Shown in pieces: positions 1 to 6,616 of a stretch of 9,316 bases of DNA; within the stretch, counting starts at the first letter, position 1, and each line of letters begins with the position of its first letter. Position numbers and translations under genes: made by a program. The notes beneath the pieces were generated by a model. That model ran no database searches, was not told where the DNA came from, and was given only the letters and a program-made list of their open reading frames with translations. Origin of the DNA: an uncultured Eubacteriales bacterium (GTDB lineage Bacteria; Bacillota; Clostridia; Christensenellales; Aristaeellaceae); contig UQNN01000034.1 of the NCBI GenBank assembly GCA_900542445.1, forward strand, positions 1 to 9,316, given 5' to 3'.

Positions 1-2
1 TT

Positions 3-116
3 TTCGATGCGGACACGCTGACCACCGAGCTGGCCGAGCTGCTGATCGACCGGGTACTGGTGTACCCTGACAAGCGCATTGAGATCGCATATAAAATCCA
101 AGACATTTTCGATTGA
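3..116 (+). CDS. Large serine recombinase, C-terminal end (partial, 5' end outside window)
   Basis: Frame 3 is open from the left edge to a TGA at 114-116 and encodes 37 residues. They include ELAELLIDRVLVYPDKRIEI followed by a charged, aromatic tail ending in DIFD. This 'LIDRV.VYPDKRIEI' ending is the usual last segment of large serine recombinases (resolvase/invertase family, with recombinase and zinc-ribbon domains) carried by clostridial integrative elements, where it follows the C-terminal coiled coil. The catalytic N-terminus is outside the window, so activity cannot be judged. In such elements the recombinase gene commonly sits at the element end and points at the attachment site. That fits the disrupted integrase found about 180 bp downstream. 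Family assignment rests on a short tail. Confidence 0.75.
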   Translation, partial: FDADTLTTELAELLIDRVLVYPDKRIEIAYKIQDIFD

Positions 117-126
117 GGTGGCAGAC

Positions 127-264
127 ATGAAAATCGCTTTCTATTGTAGAGTGGACGGACAGGGCTCCGGCTTTGTCCTACCCGAAGAAGCTGACAAGCT
201 CCGCGAGTTTTTCGCCGCGCATCAGGATAAGCCTGCGCTTGAAAATCCATCAGGCGTAAGCTAA
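127..264 (+). CDS. Small ORF, 45 aa, serine-recombinase-like N-terminus (possible relic)
   Basis: The ATG at 127 follows a GAGGTG ribosome binding site (115-120) that overlaps the stop codon of the recombinase. This suggests translational coupling, and I prefer it to an in-frame ATG at 79 that lies inside the recombinase gene. The product starts MKIAFYCRVD. Serine recombinases typically start M-K-x-A-x-Y-C-R-V-S, with the nucleophilic Ser in that last position; here it is Asp. The remaining 35 residues are charged and recognisably helical (PEEADKLREFF) but match no domain I know. The likeliest reading is a relic of a second, tandem recombinase gene, or a small accessory ORF of the element. 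Catalytic activity is very unlikely. Confidence 0.5.
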   Translation: MKIAFYCRVDGQGSGFVLPEEADKLREFFAAHQDKPALENPSGVS

Positions 265-292
265 AAATTTTTGTCGTGTGCTTGACATACGG

Positions 293-1204
293 GTGTCTGA
301 GATCGTGAATCCGGATGCGTTTAACGCCTGCGGCTTTCGCACCCCTGTTCATCTCATGGTGCAGATATGCCTTGGAGATGGGGAAGATGCGGTCGTCGGG
401 TTCCAGCCCATACAGCGACTTGATGTAGTCCTGCATCTCATCCACGAGAAACTGCGGGATTTTGATCGTTCGGTTGCTCTTGGGCGTCTTGGGCGGCGTG
501 ATAATGATATTGCCCTTGATGTTTTGAAGGGATTTGTTGATGGTCAGCGTCTGCCGCTCGAAGTTGAAATCCGAAGCGGTCAGCGCCAGCAGCTCGCCCA
601 GCCGGATGCCGCACCAGTACAGCACCTCGAAGGCGTAGTAGGAAGTCGGCTTGTCCATCACCACTTTGGCGAATTTCAGATACTCGTCCTTTGTCCAGAA
701 CAGCATTTCCTTGTGAGAATCCTTGCCCATGTTGCCAACGATCTCGGCGGGATTCTTTTGCAGGCGGTAGTAGCGAACCGCGTGGTTGAAAATCGCGCTG
801 AGCTGACTGTGGATGGATTTGAGATAGGTGGTCGAGTACGGCCCACCGTTCGGCTTTTTCAGGTTCATGATTTCGTTCTGCCATGCGATGATGTCCTTCG
901 GCTCGATGGCGTTGATCGGGCGATCCTTGAAATACGGCAGAATCTTCAGGTCGATCATGTTGTTCTTGGATTCCCACGTGCTTTCGCGGATGCGCATCTG
1001 TTTGTCGTTTCGGTAGATTTCAACGAAGTCCGAAAACTTCATGTTCAGGTCGGCAGTGCTTTGCAGCAGAAAGCGGCGTTCCCAGTCCAGCGCGTCGCGC
1101 CGACGGGCAAAACCGCGTTTCATTTTCCGTTTCTTTACGCCGCGAAAATCTTCGTAGTAGAAAGAAACGAAGTAGGTTCCATTGGTGTCCTTGTAAGCGG
1201 GCAT
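293..1204 (-). pseudogene. Tyrosine recombinase/integrase, C-terminally truncated
   Basis: Read on the minus strand from the ATG at 1204, this frame gives 304 residues typical of ICE/phage integrases. An arm-binding N-terminal domain (about 1-50) holds YFVSFYYEDFRG. A SAM-like core-binding domain (about 55-160) holds the STTYLKSIHSQLSAIFNHA helices. The catalytic domain starts near 168, with Arg201 (CGIRLGELLAL), a beta-hairpin Lys at 239 or 242 (PPKTPKSNRT), and His300-Arg303 (HDLRH). Family similarity stops after His304. The frame stays open to the left edge but is then antisense to the serine recombinase, so the last 70-80 residues, including the [H/W] and nucleophilic Tyr, are missing. 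The gene is therefore probably inactive. Its start overlaps the stop of the excisionase-like gene by 1 nt (TAATG) and is preceded by GGGGAGG, indicating coupled translation. An assembly chimera at about 292 is the main alternative explanation for the truncation. Confidence 0.85.
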
Positions 1205-1416
1205 TACATCGCCTCCCCGTTGTCTGCCGGGGCGTTCATGCCGTAGATCCGTTCATAGTAGTATCTGCGGCTGACCTTCCCGGAGATGGTCGTGTAGTTC
1301 TTCGCTTCAAGCTCGGCGTTCCATTTGTGGATGAGCTTGTAGGCGCTGGTGGTGGAAATGCCGAGGTCTTTGGCGATTTCCGGCGCGGTGACGAGAATAG
1401 AGTTGTTGGTTTTCAT
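1204..1416 (-). CDS. Excisionase-like helix-turn-helix protein
   Basis: A 70-aa protein on the minus strand, preceded by a GAGGA ribosome binding site. Residues about 10-33 (APEIAKDLGISTTSAYKLIHKW) form a winged-HTH/MerR-like helix-turn-helix of the kind found in small excisionases. The basic SGKVSRRYYYERIYG segment would be the wing or C-terminal contact. It lies immediately upstream of the integrase and overlaps it by 1 nt, the standard xis-int order, so the likely role is directing excision and perhaps repressing its own promoter. With the integrase truncated, excision of this module would need an integrase supplied in trans. The family call rests on HTH character, size and position. Confidence 0.75.
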   Translation of the reverse strand: MKTNNSILVTAPEIAKDLGISTTSAYKLIHKWNAELEAKNYTTISGKVSRRYYYERIYGMNAPADNGEAM

Positions 1417-1471
1417 GGTGTGTTCCTCGCTTTCCGGATACTATATATTTTTGCTTAGTATCGACGCTTTT

Positions 1472-1500
1472 ATCATACACTAAACAAATATACTTAGCAA
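1472..1500 (-). promoter_or_regulatory. Promoter of the xis-int operon
   Basis: On the minus strand, a -35 TTGCTA (plus-strand 1495-1500) and a -10 TATGAT (plus-strand 1472-1477) are separated by exactly 17 nt. Transcription would start near 1465, giving a leader of about 50 nt before the excisionase-like ATG. Three operator-like 11-mers overlap the -35, the spacer and the start region, so this promoter is probably the repressed target of the divergent regulator. Confidence 0.6.
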
Positions 1501-1544
1501 GCCCTTTTGAAGAAAAATTTCTAACTTTTTTTATTTAGTATCCC

Positions 1545-1573
1545 TTGAGCGGGATTTTTTCGTGTGGTATACT
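1545..1573 (+). promoter_or_regulatory. Promoter of the repressor gene
   Basis: A -35 TTGAGC (1545-1550), a 17-nt spacer and a -10 TATACT (1568-1573) preceded by TGG, making an extended -10. Transcription would start near 1580. One operator-like site ends 3 nt upstream of the -35 and another overlaps the -10, which suggests autoregulation. Confidence 0.65.
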
Positions 1574-1609
1574 GAGCGGGAACGAGATGAATCAGGGAGG
1601 AACACCGCT

Positions 1610-2113
1610 ATGGCAGTGGGGGATAGAATCAAACGGGTGCGGAATTTCCGCGGGATGACGATGAAGGAGCTGGGAATGGCGGTCGGCTTCGATGAAAAGA
1701 GCGCGGACGTCCGCATTGCTCAGTATGAAAACAATTCCCGCAAACCCAAAGAAGAGCTGATGCGGAAAATCGCTGCGGCGCTGGATGTGAGCGTGGCATA
1801 TCTGGAAGACCCGACGATGAACGACGCGGAAGGGGTTCTTCACGCGCTCTTTGAGCTGGACGACCAGTACCCATGGATGCACCTTGTCGAAACCGTCGAT
1901 AACACGGATGCCGACCTGCCGCATAAGCGCGTGGCAGTCTGCTTTGATTACAACATCCTTGACAGCTTCATGGCTGAGTGGATGCTCCGCAAGCAGCAGC
2001 TCCGGCGCAGGGAGATCACCCGCGAGGAATATCAGGAATGGAAGCTGAACTGGCCTTCCACCGCCGACGACTGCGGGAAATTCAAACCGAAAAAAGCATG
2101 GAGAAAAGAATAA
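1610..2113 (+). CDS. XRE/Cro-cI family transcriptional regulator (element repressor)
   Basis: A 167-aa protein. The ATG at 1610 is chosen because AGGGAGG (1594-1600) precedes it with 9-nt spacing and the promoter -10 lies at 1568-1573, which rules out a start near 1562. Residues about 4-66 form an XRE-type helix-turn-helix: RIKRVRNFRGMTMKELGMAV, then a recognition region with IAQYE, then ALDVSVAYLED. The C-terminal half (about 70-167) is acidic then basic, with Trp/Tyr-rich helices, and ends KPKKAWRKE. It has no visible S24 LexA-like autoprotease (no Ser-Lys dyad region), so SOS-type self-cleavage is not expected. The gene diverges from xis-int across a shared operator region, so it probably maintains the quiescent state of the element. 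The target sites are inferred. Confidence 0.85.
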   Translation: MAVGDRIKRVRNFRGMTMKELGMAVGFDEKSADVRIAQYENNSRKPKEELMRKIAAALDVSVAYLEDPTMNDAEGVLHALFELDDQYPWMHLVETVDNTDADLPHKRVAVCFDYNILDSFMAEWMLRKQQLRRREITREEYQEWKLNWPSTADDCGKFKPKKAWRKE

Positions 2114-2114
2114 A

Positions 2115-2165
2115 GACATGAAAAACCCTCCGAAACTTTGCCGTTTCGGAGGGCATTTTCATGTC
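2115..2165. terminator. Bidirectional terminator between repressor and guaA
   Basis: A perfect 11-bp stem (CCCTCCGAAAC at 2126-2136 with GTTTCGGAGGG at 2143-2153, loop TTTGCC) is extended by a second perfect 10-bp outer stem (GACATGAAAA at 2115-2124 with TTTTCATGTC at 2156-2165). It starts 1 nt after the repressor stop codon. The minus-strand reading has GTTTTTC directly after the GC-rich stem, so it should terminate guaA transcripts most efficiently. The plus-strand T-tract is weaker. Confidence 0.85.
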
Positions 2166-2270
2166 TTCCTCAAATTTTGAAGAATAAGACCGAAAGTATC
2201 AAATCCGTATCATTTGGCTTTTGATGCACTCAAAAATCAAACAATAACTGACTTTTTTGACCGTTTCGGA

Positions 2271-3824
2271 TTATTCCCACTCCACCGTTGCGGGCGGCTT
2301 GGTGGTAATATCATACACGACGCGGTTGACGTGCGGCACTTCATTGACAATGCGCGCGCTGACCTTGGCCAGCAGGTCGTAGGGCAGGCGCGCCCAATCG
2401 ACAGTCATGAAATCGTCGGTCGTCACGGCACGGATGGCCAGCACGAAGTCGTGCGTGCGCTCGTCGCCCATCACGCCGACGGTACGGGTGTTGGTCAGCA
2501 CCGTGAAATACTGGTTGATGTCGCGGTCAAGGCCCGCCAGCGCGACTTCCTCGCGGAGAATCGCGTCGCTCTCGCGAACGGTTTCCAGTTTGTCGGGCGT
2601 GATGTCGCCCATGATGCGGATGGCCAGGCCGGGGCCGGGGAACGGCTGACGCCAGACCATGTCGTGCGGCATGCCCAGCTCCTCGCCGACCCTGCGCACT
2701 TCGTCCTTGAAGAGCATGCGCAGCGGCTCAACCAGGCCGCCGATGAATTTCGCGCGCACATCGGCCGGCAGACCGCCGACGTTGTGGTGCGACTTGATGA
2801 CCGCGCTGCCCTTGACCGAGCCGGACTCGATGACGTCCGGATAAATCGTGCCTTGGGCGAGGAATTCTACGTCTTCAAGCTTCTTGGCTTCGTCGGCGAA
2901 GCAGTAGACGAATTCGCCGCCGATGAGCTTGCGCTTCGTCTCCGGATCGGAAACGCCTGCCAGCTTGGTCAGGAAGCGCTCGCGCGCGTCCACGATGACC
3001 AGATTCACCGGGAACTGCTTGGTGAAGACCTCACGGACGGACTCGGTTTCATTCTTGCGCATGAAGCCGTGATCCACGTAGACGCAGGTCAGCCGCTCGC
3101 CGATGGCGCGGGAAATCAGTGCCGCCGCGACGGAGGAATCCACGCCGCCGGAGAGGCCGAGCATCACGCGGCCGTTCGGGCCGACCTGCTCGCGAATGGA
3201 GGCGATGGCGTTGTCGATGAAGGTGCTCATCGTCCAGTCGCCCGTGCAGCCGCAGACGTTGTACAGGAAGTTGGCGATGACCTTCTGGCCCTCTTCGCTG
3301 TGGGTGACTTCCGGATGGAACTGCACCGCGTAGATGCGCTTTTCCGGGTTCGCCATCGCGCAGAACGCGCAATTCTTGCTGTGGGCGATGGAGGTGAAGC
3401 CCTCCGGCGCATGGGTGACGTGGAAGGTGTGGCTCATCCACGCGACGGACTGCGCCTTCATGCCGGCAAACAGCGGGCTGCTCACGTCGAAATCGACCGG
3501 AATGCGGCCATATTCGCGCTGGGCGGCGCGCTCGACGGTGCCGCCGAGGGTGTAGGCCGTCAGCTGCATGCCGTAGCAGATGCCCAGCACCGGGATGCCC
3601 TGCTCGTAAATGGCCGGGTCGATATGCGGCGCGTCCGCGTCAAGCACGGAAGCGGGGCCGCCGGAGAGGATGATGCCCACCGGCTTCTTGTCAAGAATTT
3701 CGGAAAGCGGCGTCAGATAGGAGACGACCTCGCAGAAGACGTTGGCCTCGCGCACGCGGCGCGCGATCAGCTGGGTATACTGCGCGCCGAAGTCCACCAG
3801 GACAATTCGCTGCACATTTTGCAT
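2271..3824 (-). CDS. guaA: GMP synthase (glutamine-hydrolysing)
   Basis: GuaA aminates XMP to GMP using ATP and ammonia from glutamine, the last step of guanine nucleotide synthesis. The product is 517 aa, the usual length. The class I glutamine amidotransferase domain (about 6-190) shows DFGAQYTQLIARRVRE, GICYGMQ with the nucleophile Cys83, and FHPEV with His170 and Glu172. The ATP-pyrophosphatase domain has the P-loop SGGVDS (225-230) and YVDHGFMRKNE. The dimerisation domain holds RQPFPGPGLAIRI (about 392-404), and the terminus is KPPATVEWE, the standard GuaA ending. AAAGGAGGT (3835-3843) precedes the ATG. The gene is single, on the strand opposite its neighbours, with its own promoter. Its 3' end abuts the mobile module. 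All key residues are present. Confidence 0.98.
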   Translation of the reverse strand: MQNVQRIVLVDFGAQYTQLIARRVREANVFCEVVSYLTPLSEILDKKPVGIILSGGPASVLDADAPHIDPAIYEQGIPVLGICYGMQLTAYTLGGTVERAAQREYGRIPVDFDVSSPLFAGMKAQSVAWMSHTFHVTHAPEGFTSIAHSKNCAFCAMANPEKRIYAVQFHPEVTHSEEGQKVIANFLYNVCGCTGDWTMSTFIDNAIASIREQVGPNGRVMLGLSGGVDSSVAAALISRAIGERLTCVYVDHGFMRKNETESVREVFTKQFPVNLVIVDARERFLTKLAGVSDPETKRKLIGGEFVYCFADEAKKLEDVEFLAQGTIYPDVIESGSVKGSAVIKSHHNVGGLPADVRAKFIGGLVEPLRMLFKDEVRRVGEELGMPHDMVWRQPFPGPGLAIRIMGDITPDKLETVRESDAILREEVALAGLDRDINQYFTVLTNTRTVGVMGDERTHDFVLAIRAVTTDDFMTVDWARLPYDLLAKVSARIVNEVPHVNRVVYDITTKPPATVEWE

Positions 3825-3895
3825 CGGATGCGGTACCTCCTTTGGTTATCGGGGAAAAACAAGCCGTCCGCAAAGGGACGTAAGCCATAGCTTTT

Positions 3896-3924
3896 ATTCT
3901 ACACAGTTTTCCGTGCGAAATCAA
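3896..3924 (-). promoter_or_regulatory. guaA promoter
   Basis: On the minus strand, a -35 TTGATT (plus-strand 3919-3924), a 17-nt spacer and a -10 TAGAAT (plus-strand 3896-3901). The start near 3889 gives a leader of about 65 nt. The leader contains only a small CGTCC/GGACG stem (5 bp, followed by GCTTGTTTTT), which might attenuate weakly. I see no guanine riboswitch fold. Confidence 0.65.
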
Positions 3925-3999
3925 GAGAACGCGGGAAAAAGTTCGCGCATTCGGCGCTTTTCGGCAGGTTTGATGAAGGAAGACGGGCGGTTTGCGCGC

Positions 4000-4028
4000 T
4001 TTTCAACCGCACAAAGCCGTGGTATAAT
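4000..4028 (+). promoter_or_regulatory. mnmE promoter with extended -10
   Basis: The -10 is a perfect TATAAT (4023-4028) preceded by TGG (4020-4022), an extended -10. With a 17-nt spacer the -35 is TTTTCA (4000-4005), a 4/6 match. The predicted start near 4035 leaves a leader of about 30 nt before the mnmE ATG. Confidence 0.7.
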
Positions 4029-4065
4029 CAGAAAAGATTTGGAAAAGACAGAAGGAGGACGGCGC

Positions 4066-5421
4066 ATGTTTCAAAATCGGGATACCATCGCGGCGCAGGC
4101 GACGGCGGCGGGAGAGGGCGGCGTGGCCATCGTGCGCGTGAGCGGCGCGGACTGCGAGTCGGTTGTGTCGCGCGTGTTTCAGGCGAAAAACGGGAAACCG
4201 CTGGCCAACCGCGTGCTGACCTACGGCTGCGTGATGGAAAACGGCGAGATCGCGGATGAAGCGATGGCCGTTCTGATGCGCGCGCCGCACAGCTATACAA
4301 GGGAGAACGTCGCGGAGATCCATTGCCACGGTTCGCAGGCGCTCGTCCGCAAAATTTTGATGCTGCTGATGGCGGCGGGCGCGCGGATGGCCGAGCCGGG
4401 CGAGTTCACCTATCGGGCGTTCATGAACGGGCGCATTGATCTGGCGCAGGCCGAGGGCGTGATGCGGATGATCCGCGCGGGCAGTGAGCGCGCCATGCGC
4501 AGCGCCGTGCGGCAGATGGAGGGCGGCGTATCCGCGTTCGTGCGGACGGCACGGGCGGAGATCACGTCCCTGCTGGCGGCGATGGCTGCGGCGATCGACT
4601 TCCCGGACGAGGTGGAAGAGACGCAGACCGCGCTGGAAGTGACGGCTTCCTGCAAAGCGATTGCGGCCAGATTGGAGGCCGCTTGTGACGCGCGGGCGGG
4701 GCGTATCGAGGATGAGGGATTGCGCGTGGTGCTCTGCGGCAGGCCGAACGCGGGCAAGAGCAGCCTGCTCAACGCGCTGCTGGGCGGCGAACGCGCGATT
4801 GTGACGGATATTCCCGGCACGACGCGGGATACGCTGACCGAAGCCATGCAGATTGGCGGCGTGCGCGTGCTGCTGACGGATACGGCGGGGCTGCGCGAGA
4901 CGGGCGACGCAGTGGAGCGCATTGGCGTGGAGCGCGCGAAAAAGGCGCTGGCGGAAGCGGATGTGCGGGCGCTGGTGCTCGACGGTGCCAGCCCGCTGAC
5001 CGAAGAAGACAAAGCGGCGCTCTTTGGCCTCGCCCCGCAGCTGATTATTTTGAGCAAGGGCGATCTTGCGCCCGTGCTCACGGCGGACGAGGTGCGCGCG
5101 GCCTTTGGCGACGTGCCGACAGTGGCGGTCTGCGCGCCGCGCGGCGAGGGCATGGAAGCGCTCAAGGAGGCGCTGGCGGCGTTTGTGCCGGAGGATGGCG
5201 CGGAATCCTCGGCGTTGTCTCAGGCGCGCCATGTGGAGGCGGCCAGGCGTGCGTGCGCGGCGCTCTCCGATGCGGTGGCTGCGCTTTCGGACGGCATGCC
5301 GCTGGATGTCGCGGCGGTCGATCTCTCCGCCGCGCTCGACGCGCTGGGCGAAATCACGGGCGAAACGATGAGTGAAAAGGTCATCGACGAGGTGTTTGCC
5401 AAGTTCTGCGTGGGCAAATGA
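4066..5421 (+). CDS. mnmE: tRNA modification GTPase MnmE (TrmE)
   Basis: MnmE works with MnmG to install the (carboxymethyl)aminomethyl group at wobble U34 of certain tRNAs. The 451-aa product has the family length. The N-terminal formyl-THF-binding domain (about 1-118) starts DTIAAQATAAGEGGVAIVRV and contains HCHGS and EPGEFTYRAF with NGRIDLAQAE. A helical domain follows. The inserted G domain (about 218-375) has G1 GRPNAGKS (225-232), the PGTTRDT switch (250-256) and G3 DTAG (272-275). G4 reads SKGD (330-333) instead of the usual NKxD. The protein ends FCVGK, with the catalytic-site Cys448 of the C-x-G-K tail. AAGGAGG (4052-4058) lies 7 nt before the ATG, and the mnmE promoter is downstream of any earlier in-frame start. 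The usual partner mnmG is not adjacent in this window. Confidence 0.97.
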   Translation: MFQNRDTIAAQATAAGEGGVAIVRVSGADCESVVSRVFQAKNGKPLANRVLTYGCVMENGEIADEAMAVLMRAPHSYTRENVAEIHCHGSQALVRKILMLLMAAGARMAEPGEFTYRAFMNGRIDLAQAEGVMRMIRAGSERAMRSAVRQMEGGVSAFVRTARAEITSLLAAMAAAIDFPDEVEETQTALEVTASCKAIAARLEAACDARAGRIEDEGLRVVLCGRPNAGKSSLLNALLGGERAIVTDIPGTTRDTLTEAMQIGGVRVLLTDTAGLRETGDAVERIGVERAKKALAEADVRALVLDGASPLTEEDKAALFGLAPQLIILSKGDLAPVLTADEVRAAFGDVPTVAVCAPRGEGMEALKEALAAFVPEDGAESSALSQARHVEAARRACAALSDAVAALSDGMPLDVAAVDLSAALDALGEITGETMSEKVIDEVFAKFCVGK

Positions 5422-5451
5422 AACGTCCGGGTGACCGGAAAGAAGAATCGC

Positions 5452-5480
5452 TTGTTCAGACGGTCTGATGGTGGTACAAT
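5452..5480 (+). promoter_or_regulatory. pfkA promoter with extended -10
   Basis: A -10 TACAAT (5475-5480) is preceded by TGG (5472-5474), and a poor -35 TTGTTC lies at 5452-5457 with a 17-nt spacer. It lies in the gap after mnmE, where no convincing terminator is seen (only a 5-bp TCCGG/CCGGA stem without a T-tract), so read-through from mnmE is also possible. Confidence 0.55.
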
Positions 5481-5517
5481 AAACACAGAAAGTGAATTTC
5501 ATGGAGGTTGATGTCCT

Positions 5518-6591
5518 ATGAAAAGACGTATCGGAATCCTCACCAGCGGCGGCGACTGCCCCGGTCTGAACGCCTGCATCCGCGGCGTGGCGCGCGCCAG
5601 CTATTCCATGTTTGACGCGGAGATCATCGGCATTCAGGACGGCTATGCGGGTCTGATCGCCGGGGACTATAAGGAAATGAAGCAGTCGGATTTCTCCGGT
5701 ATTCTGACCCTCGGCGGCACGATTCTCGGCACGCGCCGCACGCCCTTCCGCAACATGCGCGTGGTCAGCGAAGACGGCGTGGACAAGGTCAAGGCAATGA
5801 AGGCGAATTACAAAAAGATGAAGCTGGACTGCCTCGTGACACTGGGCGGCAACGGCACGCACAAGACTGCGAACCTGCTGGCCGAAGAAGGGCTGAACGT
5901 CATCGGTTTGCCCAAGACGATCGATAACGATATCTGGGGAACGGACGTCACCTTCGGTTTCCACACGGCGGTGGATATCGCGACGGAGGTCATCGACCGC
6001 ATTCACACGACGGCCGCGAGTCATGGCCGCTGCATGGTCATCGAGATCATGGGCAATAAGGCGGGCTGGCTGACGCTGTATTCCGGCATCGCGGGCGGCG
6101 CGGATATCATCCTCCTGCCGGAAATTCCGTATGACATCAACGTGGTGGCCGACGCGGTGCGCAGCCGCGCCGAAAACGGCAAGGATTTCTCCATCATCGC
6201 CGTGGCCGAGGGCGCGATGAGCGTCGAGGAAGCGGCGATGAAGAAAAAAGAGCGCGCCGCTTTCCGCGAGGAATCCGGCTTCAACGGCATTGCCAACCGC
6301 GTTGCCAAACAGCTTGAAGAGATGGTCGGCGTGGAAGCGCGCGCCGTCGTGCCAGGCCATGTGCAGCGCGGCGGCTCGCCGAGCGCGTATGACCGCATGC
6401 TCTCCACCGTTTTCGGCGTGCATGCCGCGCAGCTAATCGCGGCGGAAAACTATGGTCAGGCTGTCGCGATGGTCGGCAACGCCGTTTCGCATAATCCGCT
6501 TTCCGAGGTTGCGGGCAAGACGAAGTTCGTCCCCGCCGACGCGCAGGCTGTCCGTGCCGCCAGAAGCATGGGCATTTCGCTGGGCGACTGA
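5518..6591 (+). CDS. pfkA: 6-phosphofructokinase
   Basis: It phosphorylates fructose 6-phosphate to fructose 1,6-bisphosphate in glycolysis. The product is 357 aa. It has GILTSGGDCPGLNA (6-19), the nucleotide/phosphate loop GGNGT (110-114), PKTIDND (132-138) with catalytic base Asp136, Arg171, MGNKAGW (178-184), AEGA (230-233), and the fructose-phosphate site PGHVQRGGSPSAYDR (279-293). At the position equivalent to E. coli Gly104 it has Gly113, as in ATP-using enzymes. At the Gly124 position it has Lys133, as in the PPi-using and mixed group-III enzymes, and Asp103 is replaced by Asn112. ATP is the more likely donor, but this is not certain. The length also fits group III rather than the 320-aa E. 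coli type. GGAGG (5503-5507) lies 10 nt before the ATG. Confident on the family; substrate specificity open. Confidence 0.93.
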   Translation: MKRRIGILTSGGDCPGLNACIRGVARASYSMFDAEIIGIQDGYAGLIAGDYKEMKQSDFSGILTLGGTILGTRRTPFRNMRVVSEDGVDKVKAMKANYKKMKLDCLVTLGGNGTHKTANLLAEEGLNVIGLPKTIDNDIWGTDVTFGFHTAVDIATEVIDRIHTTAASHGRCMVIEIMGNKAGWLTLYSGIAGGADIILLPEIPYDINVVADAVRSRAENGKDFSIIAVAEGAMSVEEAAMKKKERAAFREESGFNGIANRVAKQLEEMVGVEARAVVPGHVQRGGSPSAYDRMLSTVFGVHAAQLIAAENYGQAVAMVGNAVSHNPLSEVAGKTKFVPADAQAVRAARSMGISLGD

Positions 6592-6616
6592 GCGTTTTCA
6601 ATCGAAATCCAATGAC

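Larger units (their letters stand above)
1438..1579. repeat. Operator array: about six ATACTWAGCAA-like 11-mers
   Basis: Copies, allowing either orientation: ATACTATATAT (1438-1448), TTGCTTAGTAT (1451-1461), ACACTAAACAA (1477-1487), ATACTTAGCAA (1490-1500), TTATTTAGTAT (1531-1541) and ATACTGAGCGG (1569-1579). The 1451 and 1490 copies are inverted with one mismatch. Each is itself an imperfect palindrome with half-sites close to ATACT and TTGCT. The sites fall on the xis-int promoter and flank or overlap the repressor promoter, as expected of an operator set bound by the adjacent Cro/cI-type protein. The outermost copies are the weakest matches. Binding itself is inferred. Confidence 0.6.

Noticed and set aside
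283..310. TTGACA at 283-288 as an outward promoter at the element junction
   Set aside because: No acceptable -10 hexamer at 16-18 nt downstream, and the downstream plus strand has no credible gene until 1610.
278..1246. 322-codon open frame on the plus strand opposite the integrase
   Set aside because: Antisense to a recognisable integrase and the end of the xis-like gene; no ribosome binding site or family resemblance.
2214..3890. 558-codon open frame on the plus strand opposite guaA
   Set aside because: Antisense to a complete, motif-perfect guaA; low-complexity Ala/Asp/His/Arg translation and no ribosome binding site.
3825..3895. Possible guanine riboswitch in the guaA leader
   Set aside because: The leader is only about 65 nt and lacks the three-way junction and conserved loop sequences of purine riboswitches; only a 5-bp stem is visible.
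5425..5442. TCCGG/CCGGA inverted repeat after mnmE as a terminator
   Set aside because: The stem is only 5 bp and is followed by AAGAAG, not a T-tract.
4003..6423. Very long open frame (about 800 codons) on the minus strand opposite mnmE and pfkA
   Set aside because: It lies antisense to two unmistakable conserved genes and crosses the gap between them. The translation is His/Arg/Ala-rich with no family motifs, a by-product of GC-biased third positions.
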